From assembly GCA_002371825.1 (NCBI GenBank), contig DFHF01000038.1, positions 35,192 through 99,191 of the forward strand: a stretch of DNA of 64,000 nucleotides, read 5' to 3'. This stretch comes from Ruminococcus flavefaciens. GTDB lineage: Bacteria; Bacillota; Clostridia; Oscillospirales; Ruminococcaceae. Below the pieces are notes generated by a model. That model saw only the letters and a program-made list of their open reading frames with translations, did not search any database and was not told the DNA's origin. A program made the translations under genes and the position numbers. Shown piece after piece: positions 16,362 to 24,592 of the stretch (its first letter is position 1; every line of letters starts with the position of its first letter).

Positions 16362-16398
16362 AAATTTTCAGAAGCTTCGTTTTCAGGCGAAGCTTCTG
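16362..16398 (-). terminator. Terminator overlapping the end of the GGDEF gene
   Basis: AGAAGCTTCG ... CGAAGCTTCT hairpin overlapping the last codons of the gene, followed on the - strand by GAAAATTTTTTTC. Confidence 0.7.
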
Positions 16399-17528
16399 TT
16401 TTTTTCCACAGAGCGGCAATGCTTTTCACGCTTTTCTGCATACATATTCTCGTCCATATCGATAAGAAAATCATCAGCCGTTATCTGGGGACTGAACATA
16501 CTCCAGCCTATAGAAAATGATAGCTGATACATCCTGCTGTCAGAGTCATTGAACTCCTTCAGCTTTTTTCTTATGTTGGCTTCGGCAGCTTTTATAACCT
16601 CCTGGTCAGCAGTACGCATTATCACCACAAACTCATCTCCGGCATAGCGAATAGTCACCGAATTTGAGGGTACTGCCGATTTGATTATCCTTGCTGCATC
16701 AGATAGAGCTATGTCCCCCACTGAATGTCCGAAGCGGTCATTGATATTCTTGAAAAAATCAAGATCTATCATAAGTCCGCCTGCCGGAGAGGCCTTACGG
16801 CTCACATCCCTCAGGAAATGATCAAGATAATTCCTGTTATAGAGCTTTGTCAGCGGATCGATATATGAGAGTTCATTCTGCATACTCATATGGATACCCA
16901 CAAGTCCCAGGGCAACTGATGTCCACGCCAGGGAAATGCCGTAAACAAGCATTTGTGCTGTGGCACCGCAGGCTATCGGCGTAAGGAACATCCATATGGG
17001 GAAAAAGCGTATCTTCCCATATTTTATCCTGTACCTTATCCTGAGTATGAGCGAATAGACCATATAGAACAGCGTAATAAGATAGAAAAGATATCCCGCC
17101 GGTTCACGGATATAGTAGTTTTCGTCATCGATTACGAAAAGAAATCCGCTGTGAACATTAAGCAGCAATGCAGCTGCAGCTAAGGCTACAGGCAGTGCAA
17201 GGAAGGGATAATACTTTTTAATTCGCTCTTTTTCGCCGTAAAATCTCAGATCCACATATATGCACCAAATAAAAGAAACCACTGCATTGGCAAAATACAG
17301 CCAGCTGTTTCCAAGCCAGGCAAGTAATCTGTCTCCTGTGAATCTTTTTCCGTCGATCACAAATGTCAGCATTTCTATAATACAAGAGGCTCCGGTCATT
17401 ATTATCATATGAGTGAATAGTTTGTCGCTAAGCTGGCGGCGCTGCCTTACAAGATAACTGCTCAACAGAAGAACGATCAGCATCGCCGCACCTATACAAT
17501 TTGTAATTATAATAGATTGCAGGTTCAT
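16383..17528 (-). CDS. Membrane-bound GGDEF diguanylate cyclase
   Basis: 381 residues from ATG 17528; GGAGG is seven bases upstream, whereas the in-frame ATG at 17534 is too close to it. About seven hydrophobic segments (residues 5-205) form an N-terminal sensor or anchor, then comes a GGDEF domain (about 215-375). Visible motifs are DPLTKLYNRNYLD, MIDLDFFKNINDRFGHSVGD and the signature RYAGDEFVVIM, i.e. AGDEF, a variant generally compatible with activity. An IDMDENMYAEK-type segment near the end is the usual final helix. It should make cyclic di-GMP from two GTP. No EAL domain is present. A good promoter lies upstream. Confidence 0.9.
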   Translation of the reverse strand: MNLQSIIITNCIGAAMLIVLLLSSYLVRQRRQLSDKLFTHMIIMTGASCIIEMLTFVIDGKRFTGDRLLAWLGNSWLYFANAVVSFIWCIYVDLRFYGEKERIKKYYPFLALPVALAAAALLLNVHSGFLFVIDDENYYIREPAGYLFYLITLFYMVYSLILRIRYRIKYGKIRFFPIWMFLTPIACGATAQMLVYGISLAWTSVALGLVGIHMSMQNELSYIDPLTKLYNRNYLDHFLRDVSRKASPAGGLMIDLDFFKNINDRFGHSVGDIALSDAARIIKSAVPSNSVTIRYAGDEFVVIMRTADQEVIKAAEANIRKKLKEFNDSDSRMYQLSFSIGWSMFSPQITADDFLIDMDENMYAEKREKHCRSVEKNRSFA

Positions 17529-17557
17529 ACACATTCCTCCGGAATCTTCATATACTG

Positions 17558-17586
17558 ATTATAACATATCGTCCAGAAGAATTCAA
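17558..17586 (-). promoter_or_regulatory. Promoter of the GGDEF gene
   Basis: On the - strand, TTGAAT (17586-17581) and TATAAT (17563-17558) are exactly 17 bases apart, about 30 bases before ATG 17528. Confidence 0.75.
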
Positions 17587-17775
17587 GACTGGTATATTAA
17601 TTTTTACAATTTCAACATATTTTTCTCAGGCTTCTGATCCTACTCGGAGAGATAATATTATATTATCTGAATATTTCACTCGATAATTTACCATTAGTAT
17701 AACAATAACATTCCCGACCTCAATGCCTGCCACACCCTTATCCTGAATTTTCAGCATATGGCCCTCATTATAAAA

Positions 17776-17806
17776 ATGAGCGCCCTGTTTTTTTCAGGGC
17801 GCCCTA
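17776..17806 (-). terminator. Hairpin downstream of the second sigma/anti-sigma operon
   Basis: GAGCGCCCTG-TTTTTTT-CAGGGCGCCC is a strong stem with a T-rich loop. On the - strand it is followed by CATTTTTATAATG. Likely terminator for the gene ending at 17899. Confidence 0.6.
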
Positions 17807-17898
17807 TAAGGAAAAAATTTAATTGGCATTTTAGGTATATGAGTTTGTGAAAGACTGATATACAGTCTCTGAACAAACATAATCAATGGTGAAATCGG

Positions 17899-19257
17899 TC
17901 ACTCTCTTATATCAGTACCGAAGACCGTGCCGTTTTCGTCAAGATACAGTGCCAGCGGTCCGAGGATAGCATCATCATCGGTGTTGAAATAGACCTTGTA
18001 CCAGTTACTGTTGTAAATGAATTCCTCGGTCACATGGTAGTAGTATTCAGGAAGCTCATTTACAGTTTCATAGGACCTGATAGCGTTGTCACTGTTTTCT
18101 ACGCCACAAAAATCTCTTGCATATGCGCAGGCATTATCGAGTATCATCTGTTCATCAACGACCTGAGAGAAATCCTCTATCATCGGTACATCGCAAGCGG
18201 CGTAATCCTTGTTTATATTATAGCGTTCAACAGGCAGGTCAAAATTTTCCAGCTTCCAGTTTCCTTCATCATCTCTTACAAAGTTAAGATCAGCACCGAT
18301 AGCTTGCTGACCGATATCCTCCTCATAGATCTTTGAGATCCTTTCCCATGTAAAGCTTGTGCCGCTTACATAGAATGATTTATCAGAGAGCACTTCCTCA
18401 TCCCACATATCAGCGGTAAGTGATGGTTTCAAATGTCTCAATGCATACAGATCTCCACGATACTCTATTATCCATGGGTGGGACTGATCCTCAGAAATGA
18501 CCAGGTCTCCATCATTATATTCACTCAGATCAGTGCCGATATAAAGGTAATCGTCCACATTTGTAAAGTACTTTCCGTAGTAATCCCTCAACTCTTCAAT
18601 AGAAGAAAAACGAGGATCATTCAGCTTATAATAGGTCTCAGGGGAGTAATAACTATCGCCGACTTCAGTTAAGCCTGTAGTGTCACCTCCCTCAGCAAAG
18701 AATGATTTATCATTGTAGTACATTAGAAGTGTGACTGAATCTGCATTTTTGCCTTCGGGGTCTATACGGTCAGAAGCATCGAAATACAGTGCCTCAATGA
18801 AAACAGGAAAATATTCATCAAACAATGCCCTCATTTCCTCTTCGGTAGGAGGAGCGTACTCAACGGTGGTGCTGACTTCTGCAGTAGTCTCTGCCTCATA
18901 AGGCTCAACGACTTCATTTTCCTGTGGTTCATTTATCTCAGAAGCAGGCACTATGGAGCTTCCGGAGCCGCCATTTTTAAGAAGTCTGAATGCTCCTGCA
19001 CCTCCTGCGATAATAGCAACTGCTGCCGCAGCACATAAAGGTCTGTACCATACAGGTCTGTGATAAGTCTCAACGCCTCTTACAGTGTTATTGCTGCTGC
19101 TTTCAAAATTCTCCGACATATCCCTGAACTTCTTTTCCGACATTGAAAATGCCCTCTTTTTTATCCTTTCACTTTCGGATGAAAAGGGAACAAGTTCATC
19201 TATAATATCATTTCCGGCATGCTCAAGCATACTAAGATCAATATCTTTTTTCTTCAT
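17899..19257 (-). CDS. Single-pass membrane protein, probable partner of adjacent ECF sigma factor
   Basis: 452 residues, AAAGGAGG before ATG 19257. A cytosolic N-terminus of about 72 residues is helical and charged (LEHAGNDIIDELVPF ... KKFRDMSENFE). A TM helix follows (about 73-92, LCAAAAVAIIAGGAGAF), then an acidic Thr/Glu linker (EVVEPYEAETTAEVSTTVEY) and a large outer domain rich in Tyr and Asp, with no recognised family. The gene begins 13 bases after the sigma gene ends. The layout fits an anti-sigma factor with an extracytoplasmic sensor, though no zinc-binding anti-sigma motif (HxxxCxxC) is visible, so the regulatory role is inferred from context. Confidence 0.78.
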   Translation of the reverse strand: MKKKDIDLSMLEHAGNDIIDELVPFSSESERIKKRAFSMSEKKFRDMSENFESSSNNTVRGVETYHRPVWYRPLCAAAAVAIIAGGAGAFRLLKNGGSGSSIVPASEINEPQENEVVEPYEAETTAEVSTTVEYAPPTEEEMRALFDEYFPVFIEALYFDASDRIDPEGKNADSVTLLMYYNDKSFFAEGGDTTGLTEVGDSYYSPETYYKLNDPRFSSIEELRDYYGKYFTNVDDYLYIGTDLSEYNDGDLVISEDQSHPWIIEYRGDLYALRHLKPSLTADMWDEEVLSDKSFYVSGTSFTWERISKIYEEDIGQQAIGADLNFVRDDEGNWKLENFDLPVERYNINKDYAACDVPMIEDFSQVVDEQMILDNACAYARDFCGVENSDNAIRSYETVNELPEYYYHVTEEFIYNSNWYKVYFNTDDDAILGPLALYLDENGTVFGTDIRE

Positions 19258-19270
19258 AGATATACCTCCT

Positions 19271-19834
19271 TTAAAGTGTTACGCCAGATCCGGTAAGTAT
19301 CTCTCTGAGCTTTTCTGCTGCTCTTTTGCTTCTCATACGCACTGTAGCGGGCTTCATTGAAAGAAGCTTTCCTATCTCTCTTGAATTACGGTCATAGTAA
19401 TATTTCTGTATGAGTATAGTTGAATCCGGTTCGCCCAGGCTCTTGATAGCATCCATAAGTATACGCTGCAGCTCTGAGCGTTCGCTGTCTGCTGCTATAT
19501 CCTCACCTGAGCTTACCGAAAAAAAATCCTCGTCCTCCATAGAGACCGTCCTACCCGCTCTTGATCTGAGGCTGCGGTAGCGGTCGATGCTGATACGCTT
19601 TGCGAGAACTCCGATATACCCTTTCATCTCGCCTGTTTCCGCTCTCTCAGAGAACCCGAAATATACTGAGGCAAATATATCGCTGATACACTCCTCAATA
19701 TCCTCACTGCTTCCGGTGCTGCGGAGATTATTATAGACTATCGTTCTCACATAACAGAAATATTCATCAAACAGAGCCCTGTGGGCTTCTGAAACATTCT
19801 TTTTAACCAGAGAGCTGTACTCGCTTCCTGTCAT
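19271..19834 (-). CDS. ECF-type sigma factor
   Basis: 187 residues from ATG 19834, which has AGGAGGAAACAAG upstream; in-frame upstream Met codons (19888, 19879) lack a ribosome site. Region 2 is seen as RALFDEYFCYVRTIVYNNLRS ... MKGYIGVLAKRISIDRYRSLRS, and region 4 as SLGEPDSTILIQKYYYDRNSREIGKLLSMKPATVRMRSKRAAEKLRE with a clear helix-turn-helix. Co-transcribed with the following membrane protein. It is different in sequence from the sigma at 13602-14156, so the two are separate regulons. Confidence 0.9.
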   Translation of the reverse strand: MTGSEYSSLVKKNVSEAHRALFDEYFCYVRTIVYNNLRSTGSSEDIEECISDIFASVYFGFSERAETGEMKGYIGVLAKRISIDRYRSLRSRAGRTVSMEDEDFFSVSSGEDIAADSERSELQRILMDAIKSLGEPDSTILIQKYYYDRNSREIGKLLSMKPATVRMRSKRAAEKLREILTGSGVTL

Positions 19835-19943
19835 CTTGTTTCCTCCTCTTATATGAAGCTTGCCATGGTTCGCTTTCATTATACACATTCGTAAGATGAT
19901 ACGGATGTGTCACAAAAAACAAAAAAATTTTTCCGGAATATAA

Positions 19944-19968
19944 AGCGGACAGCCTGTGGCTGTCCGCT
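19944..19968 (-). terminator. Terminator of CPBP protease gene
   Basis: GCGGACAGCC-TGTG-GCTGTCCGC hairpin, five bases downstream of the stop at 19973. On the - strand it is followed by TTTATATTCC, a moderate T-tract. Confidence 0.65.
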
Positions 19969-19972
19969 GAGA

Positions 19973-21169
19973 TCAACTTGTAATATTTGTAAACACAAGG
20001 TATATCGTATAAGCAGCCTGGATAGTGAAAGCTGCTATAACTCCTACACTGCATCTTGCAATGACAAATCCTCTTTTGCTCTGGGCAGGAGTAGTTGCAG
20101 GGAGCTTATCCTTGCTTCTGAAAATCAGCAGCATAAGTGCTCCGAAAGCAGCAACGCCTTCAAGTATAAGGCCAACTGCCAGCTGACTGTCGCCTGAGAG
20201 ATCAAACTCGCCCATGATAGTAACAACAGTATTGACAAATACATGGACAACTATCGAAGGGATTATAGAGCCGTGCTTGAGAGTTATATGTGCAAGGAAA
20301 ATACCAAGCAGGAAGGCCAGTGTGAACTGCGGGAGATTTCCGTGAGCCAGTCCGAAGAATACCGCTGTTGCAAAAACCGCAAATCTCTGATTAGCCTTTG
20401 AGAAGGTCCTCAGAAGCATTCCCCTGAAGAAAAGCTCCTCCGTTACCGGAGCTATAACACAGGTATATACCGCCGAAACTGCAAATCCCAGCTTCGTGAC
20501 CGCCACCCCTTCGCTTTCCAGCACGTTGGTGGAGTAGCCGTACTTTTCAAATATATCGTTTACTCCCATTGAGACAAATGCCGATATGACCCATATGAAC
20601 ATTGCTGACGCACAGTACTGTATCGCCTTGCCCACATCGTAATCACGGGTCTTTATAAGGGCTGAGGGCTTTATATCCGCCAGCTTCAATCCTATCATCG
20701 CAAATACCACATTGGCGAATATGTAGATCAGCATATTCATTCCCACGAGTATCGACGAACCCTTGATATATGTATACATGGATTCGCTGTCAGCACCGGG
20801 GTTCATATCCTTCAGTATCATTATTATCGCTCTTGCGATAAAGAAGCCTGCCGCAGTTGATGCCACGAACTGCAATACTGCACACCAGCCTCCTATGGCA
20901 TAGTAGCGCTTGAGTCTTCTTCGCTCATCATATCCCGGTTCAAGAGGCACCTTGTAAGCCGGAGTAGTTATCGGAGGCAGCACCTCGGAATAGTTATCAC
21001 GGAACTCACGGTACTCTGTAGGATTATCAAACGGATCATAGGGATCCGGAGTCTCAGCCTCCGCCCTTTCCTTTTCGGTCTCATTTATATGTTTTGTCAG
21101 TCTGTATATCTCATGATTCAGCGCAGCTACTTCTGCATGGTGCTGCTCTTCGCTGATAAATTCGGCCAT
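19973..21169 (-). CDS. CPBP family intramembrane metalloprotease-type protein
   Basis: 398 residues, AGGAGG before ATG 21169. A charged N-terminal cytosolic region (1-85, partly coiled coil) is followed by about eight TM segments. All three motifs of the family are intact: TEELFFRGML (EE-x3-R), FFGLAHGN (F-x3-H) and HVFVNTVV (H-x3-N). Homologues include Rce1 and bacteriocin self-immunity proteins. The gene stands alone with its own promoter and terminator. Substrate unknown. Confidence 0.88.
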   Translation of the reverse strand: MAEFISEEQHHAEVAALNHEIYRLTKHINETEKERAEAETPDPYDPFDNPTEYREFRDNYSEVLPPITTPAYKVPLEPGYDERRRLKRYYAIGGWCAVLQFVASTAAGFFIARAIIMILKDMNPGADSESMYTYIKGSSILVGMNMLIYIFANVVFAMIGLKLADIKPSALIKTRDYDVGKAIQYCASAMFIWVISAFVSMGVNDIFEKYGYSTNVLESEGVAVTKLGFAVSAVYTCVIAPVTEELFFRGMLLRTFSKANQRFAVFATAVFFGLAHGNLPQFTLAFLLGIFLAHITLKHGSIIPSIVVHVFVNTVVTIMGEFDLSGDSQLAVGLILEGVAAFGALMLLIFRSKDKLPATTPAQSKRGFVIARCSVGVIAAFTIQAAYTIYLVFTNITS

Positions 21170-21225
21170 GATCTGCCTCCTAACATTCTATCTGAAGACA
21201 TCGCATTATGTTGTCTATAAAGATT

Positions 21226-21254
21226 ATTGTACCACATTTCCGTGATATTGTAAA
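21226..21254 (-). promoter_or_regulatory. Promoter of the CPBP protease gene
   Basis: On the - strand, TTTACA (21254-21249) and TACAAT (21231-21226) are 17 bases apart, 57 bases before ATG 21169. Confidence 0.7.
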
Positions 21255-21302
21255 TAGATTTCAGACAAAAAATGCGGACGATCACTGACCGTCCGCTTTT
21301 TA

Positions 21303-22160
21303 TTATTCTATACCAGCCTGCTGCTTTGCAGCTGTAAGAGTATTTTTCATAAGCATTGCGATAGTCATGGGGCCAACTCCTCCGGGAACAGGAGTGATAT
21401 ATGAAGCCTTCTTCTCAGCTGACTCATACTCAACATCTCCGCAGAGCTTTCCGTTTTCGAGGCGGTTCATGCCTACATCGATAACAACAGCGCCCTCCTT
21501 GATCATATCTCCGGTAACGAAGTTTGCCTTGCCCACTGCAACTACAAGGATATCAGCGCCGAGGCATATCTCCTTGAGGTTCTTTGTCTTTGAGTGGCAT
21601 ATAGTAACTGTACCGCTCTGATGAAGGAGAAGCATTGCCATAGGCTTGCCCACTATATTGCTTCTTCCGATGACCACGCACTGCTTTCCGCTTATCTCAG
21701 TGCCTGTGCTCTCGATAAGTCTCATAACTCCGGCAGGAGTACATGGCAGGAATGCATAGTCGCCTATCATTATCTTTCCAACATTGACTGCATGGAAAGC
21801 GTCCACATCCTTATCAGGAGAGATAGCTGCGATAACAGTCTTTTCGTCGATATGTGCAGGGAGAGGGAGCTGTACCAGTATACCGTTCACTCTGTCATCC
21901 CTGTTAAGTACGTTTATAAGGTCCAGGAGCTGCTCCTGAGTTGTATTCTCGTCAAGAGCGTACTCAAATGACTGGAATCCTACAGCCTCACAGGCCTTCT
22001 TCTTATTGTTTACATATACTCTTGAAGCAGGATTGTTTCCCACTATTACTACTGCAAGACCTACTTTAAGGCCCTTTTCCTCACGGAGCTTAGCTGTTTC
22101 CTCAGCTACCTCCTGCTTAACGCTTGCTGATACTGCTTTTCCATCGATGATCTGTGCCAT
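21303..22160 (-). CDS. folD: Bifunctional methylenetetrahydrofolate dehydrogenase/cyclohydrolase
   Basis: 285 residues from ATG 22160, the usual length. The longer open frame to 22247 runs back through the lgt gene and is an artefact. Motifs: ASRVYVNNKKKACEAVGF (catalytic Lys in the YVxxKxKAC pattern), VNGILVQLPLPAHID, DKDVDAFHAVNVG, CVVIGRSNIVGKPMA (NADP site) and PVPGGVGPMTIAML. Interconverts methylene-, methenyl- and formyl-tetrahydrofolate. The start lies one base after the lgt stop, and its AGGAGG site is inside the lgt coding region, so translation is coupled to lgt. Confidence 0.97.
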   Translation of the reverse strand: MAQIIDGKAVSASVKQEVAEETAKLREEKGLKVGLAVVIVGNNPASRVYVNNKKKACEAVGFQSFEYALDENTTQEQLLDLINVLNRDDRVNGILVQLPLPAHIDEKTVIAAISPDKDVDAFHAVNVGKIMIGDYAFLPCTPAGVMRLIESTGTEISGKQCVVIGRSNIVGKPMAMLLLHQSGTVTICHSKTKNLKEICLGADILVVAVGKANFVTGDMIKEGAVVIDVGMNRLENGKLCGDVEYESAEKKASYITPVPGGVGPMTIAMLMKNTLTAAKQQAGIE

Positions 22161-22161
22161 T

Positions 22162-23310
22162 TTATTCATCCTCCTTGTCATTGTCTTCAGCTTCATCGTC
22201 CAGGGCATCTTCATCGTCCTGATCGTCATCATCGTCTTCTTCGTCATCGCCGCCTATGATGCCGTCATAATCATCATCATCGTCGTCGTCATCGATATCA
22301 TCAAGACTGATATCATCGTCATCATCGCCGAGCTCATCCTCGGGAGGCATACCCATACGCTTTCTGCGTGACTCCTCGATAAGTCTGCGTGACTCCTCAG
22401 TGTTTGCATAGAGCACGAATGCCTCAGGGTCTCTTCTGCGCTTCAGGAAGAAAACTATCTGAAGTATTATCGCAGCTATACATACTATTGCTGAAAGCAC
22501 CTGTGAAACTCTCAGGTTGCTGTTTCCGATATAGAGACTGTCTGTGCGGAGTCCTTCAACGAAGGCTCTCTCTGCGCCGTACCATGTAAGGTACATGAGG
22601 AATATCTGTCCGTCGTACTTTCTGTGCTTTGAATACCATGAGATAAGTACGAATCCAAGCAGGCACCAGAAGGACTCATAGAGGAAGCAGGGGTGAACCA
22701 TTTTGTCCACAGCCACATCAAGTCCGTGAGCCTGCATCTCGCCGTCAAGGAAATTTGTCTCGTTGATTATACGATTCTGGATAGTACCGCCGGTCATGCC
22801 GAAAATGCTGTTGGTATTGGTACCGAAGGCCTCCTGATTAACGAAGTTGCCCCAGCGGCCTATACCCTGTCCGATAAGGAATCCCAGTACTGTTATATCC
22901 AGCATTGGAAGTATCTTCACCTTACGGAGACGGCAGGCGATAAGTCCGAGGCCAATGGCACCGATTATGCCGCCGTAAATGGCAAGTCCGCCGCCACGGG
23001 TATTGATTATCTCCTTCAGATTGCCTTTATACTCATCCCAGCGGAAGGCAACATAATAAAGTCTTGCACCTACAAGTCCGCCGATTATGCCCACAATGGC
23101 AACATCAAGAGCTCTGTCCGTATCTATTCCGAAGCGCTTCATTTTTGAGAAGCAGTATATCATCGCAAGAACAAGTCCTACGGTGATTATGATACCGTAC
23201 CACTGTATATCCACACCGAATACAGTAAATGCAGTACGGTCGATATGGAAGGTCCAGCCAAGCTTCGGGAATTTTATTTCGTTCTGGTCATATATCCTGT
23301 CGACAGTCAT
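22162..23310 (-). CDS. lgt: Prolipoprotein diacylglyceryl transferase with polyacidic C-terminal tail
   Basis: 382 residues. Core motifs of Lgt: RGGGLAIYGGIIGA, GQGIGRWGNFVNQEAFG (the family signature) and HPCFLYESFW. About seven TM segments lie within residues 1-305. It transfers diacylglycerol from phosphatidylglycerol to the lipobox Cys of prolipoproteins. After the last TM and a basic RRRD segment there is a cytosolic extension of about 75 residues. Its last 55 are almost all Asp and Glu, which ordinary Lgt proteins lack. GGGGAGG lies nine bases before ATG 23310. Third gene of the M16-M16-lgt-folD operon. Confidence 0.95.
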   Translation of the reverse strand: MTVDRIYDQNEIKFPKLGWTFHIDRTAFTVFGVDIQWYGIIITVGLVLAMIYCFSKMKRFGIDTDRALDVAIVGIIGGLVGARLYYVAFRWDEYKGNLKEIINTRGGGLAIYGGIIGAIGLGLIACRLRKVKILPMLDITVLGFLIGQGIGRWGNFVNQEAFGTNTNSIFGMTGGTIQNRIINETNFLDGEMQAHGLDVAVDKMVHPCFLYESFWCLLGFVLISWYSKHRKYDGQIFLMYLTWYGAERAFVEGLRTDSLYIGNSNLRVSQVLSAIVCIAAIILQIVFFLKRRRDPEAFVLYANTEESRRLIEESRRKRMGMPPEDELGDDDDDISLDDIDDDDDDDDYDGIIGGDDEEDDDDDQDDEDALDDEAEDNDKEDE

Positions 23311-23311
23311 A

Positions 23312-24592
23312 TCATTCTGCCTCCCCTTCTATTACGGACATTACCATATGCTCACGCACAAGCTCGTCCTTGATGAAGTTCACAACATCTGCGCTCTCAA
23401 GATGTGAAAGCACATTTATAGCATCATAAGGTCCGACTCCGTCCATATGGGAATTTATCAGCAGATTTGCAACTGACTCAACATTATTCAGCTCTCTTAC
23501 CAGCAGGCCGTATGTTGATTTCTTTATTCTCTGGAAGTCCTTCTCACTGATGCCCTCTCTTGTCATTCTGTCGACCTCTCCGGCAATAGCGTCCCTGACC
23601 TTTGCTGAATCAGAGGATTCACCGCCGAATATTACGGTGAAATAGCCGTCGCCGTCAAATACCTCCATACCGAAATTGGAGTTTATCAGTCCCTCGTCCA
23701 TAAGCTTCTTGTACATATCGGAGGAAGCATCTGTAAGGAGTGATGCTGCTATCGTTGCAGCCATGGACTTTTTCAGTCTTTCCATTCCTGTACAGGGGCG
23801 GCACTTATAGCCTATATTGAATATAGGCGTTCCCACAGCCTGTGTTTCGATGAATTCCGGCATAACTATATCGTCCGGCTCATCGGGGAATACTGTCTCA
23901 AGGCCCTTGTCATCGCAGGGCTTAAGGCACTCGTCACATATCCTGAGCACCTCATCAGCACTGATATTTCCGGCAATGGAAAGCACCATATTATTGAGAT
24001 TGTAGAATGTATAATAGCACTTATAGAGCAGGTCAGCATCTATCTGAGCGATACTCTCAACTGTTCCGGCAATATCTATCTTTACCGGGTGATTATGGTA
24101 CATACAGCGGAGCATATTGAAGAATACACGCCAATCCGGATTATCGTTGGTCATTTTTATCTCCTGACCTATGATACCCTGTTCCTTATCCACAGTAGCC
24201 TGAGTGAAGTATGGCTTCTGAACGAAATCAAGGAGTATCTTCAGTGACTCCTGATAATTCTTTGAACAGCTGAACAGATAGCAGGTCTTGTCGAAGGAAG
24301 TAAAAGCGTTTCCGGAAGCTCCGGTCTTTGCGTAGAGCTCAAATACATCGCAGTCCTCATTCTCGAAGAGCTTGTGCTCCAGGAAGTGAGCGATACCCTC
24401 AGGCACCACAGTATACTCCTTATCCTCACGCATTTTGAACATGGTGTTCACAGAGCCGTATTTAGTACCGAAAAGTGCTTCAACACTGCTGAAGCCGGGC
24501 ATTTCGCAGATATAGATATCAAGACCGCTGCTGTGCTTTACATGGATACAGCTGTCGCCTGTATCCGGACTTTTTATCATCTCTTTTTCCAT
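23312..24592 (-). CDS. M16 family metallopeptidase (YmfH-like, catalytic member)
   Basis: 426 residues. The inverted zinc motif HFLEHKLFE (HxxEH) lies at about residues 68-72, and a downstream Glu is available in the TQATVDKEQGIIGQEIKM segment, as expected of M16 enzymes. The GNISADEVLRIC linker and the second non-catalytic half follow. ATG overlaps the upstream M16 gene stop (TAATG). Pairs of adjacent M16 genes, one catalytic and one not, usually form a heterodimeric chamber; the YmfF/YmfH pair of Bacillus is the likely counterpart. Function of that pair is poorly known. Confidence 0.9.
   Translation of the reverse strand: MEKEMIKSPDTGDSCIHVKHSSGLDIYICEMPGFSSVEALFGTKYGSVNTMFKMREDKEYTVVPEGIAHFLEHKLFENEDCDVFELYAKTGASGNAFTSFDKTCYLFSCSKNYQESLKILLDFVQKPYFTQATVDKEQGIIGQEIKMTNDNPDWRVFFNMLRCMYHNHPVKIDIAGTVESIAQIDADLLYKCYYTFYNLNNMVLSIAGNISADEVLRICDECLKPCDDKGLETVFPDEPDDIVMPEFIETQAVGTPIFNIGYKCRPCTGMERLKKSMAATIAASLLTDASSDMYKKLMDEGLINSNFGMEVFDGDGYFTVIFGGESSDSAKVRDAIAGEVDRMTREGISEKDFQRIKKSTYGLLVRELNNVESVANLLINSHMDGVGPYDAINVLSHLESADVVNFIKDELVREHMVMSVIEGEAE

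Larger units (their letters stand above)
17535..17898. other. Intergenic region between diguanylate cyclase and anti-sigma-like gene
   Basis: 364 bases holding only the cyclase promoter near its left end and a hairpin near 17776-17806. The remaining part is AT-rich and shows no open frame with a ribosome site. Confidence 0.6.

Noticed and set aside
16148..16465. 105-residue + strand ORF after tadA
   Set aside because: It runs across the tRNA-Leu gene and two terminators.
22161..22247. N-terminal extension of FolD (Met/Lys/Thr-rich)
   Set aside because: It reads the acidic-tail codons of lgt in another frame; ATG 22160 has AGGAGG and matches the family's start.
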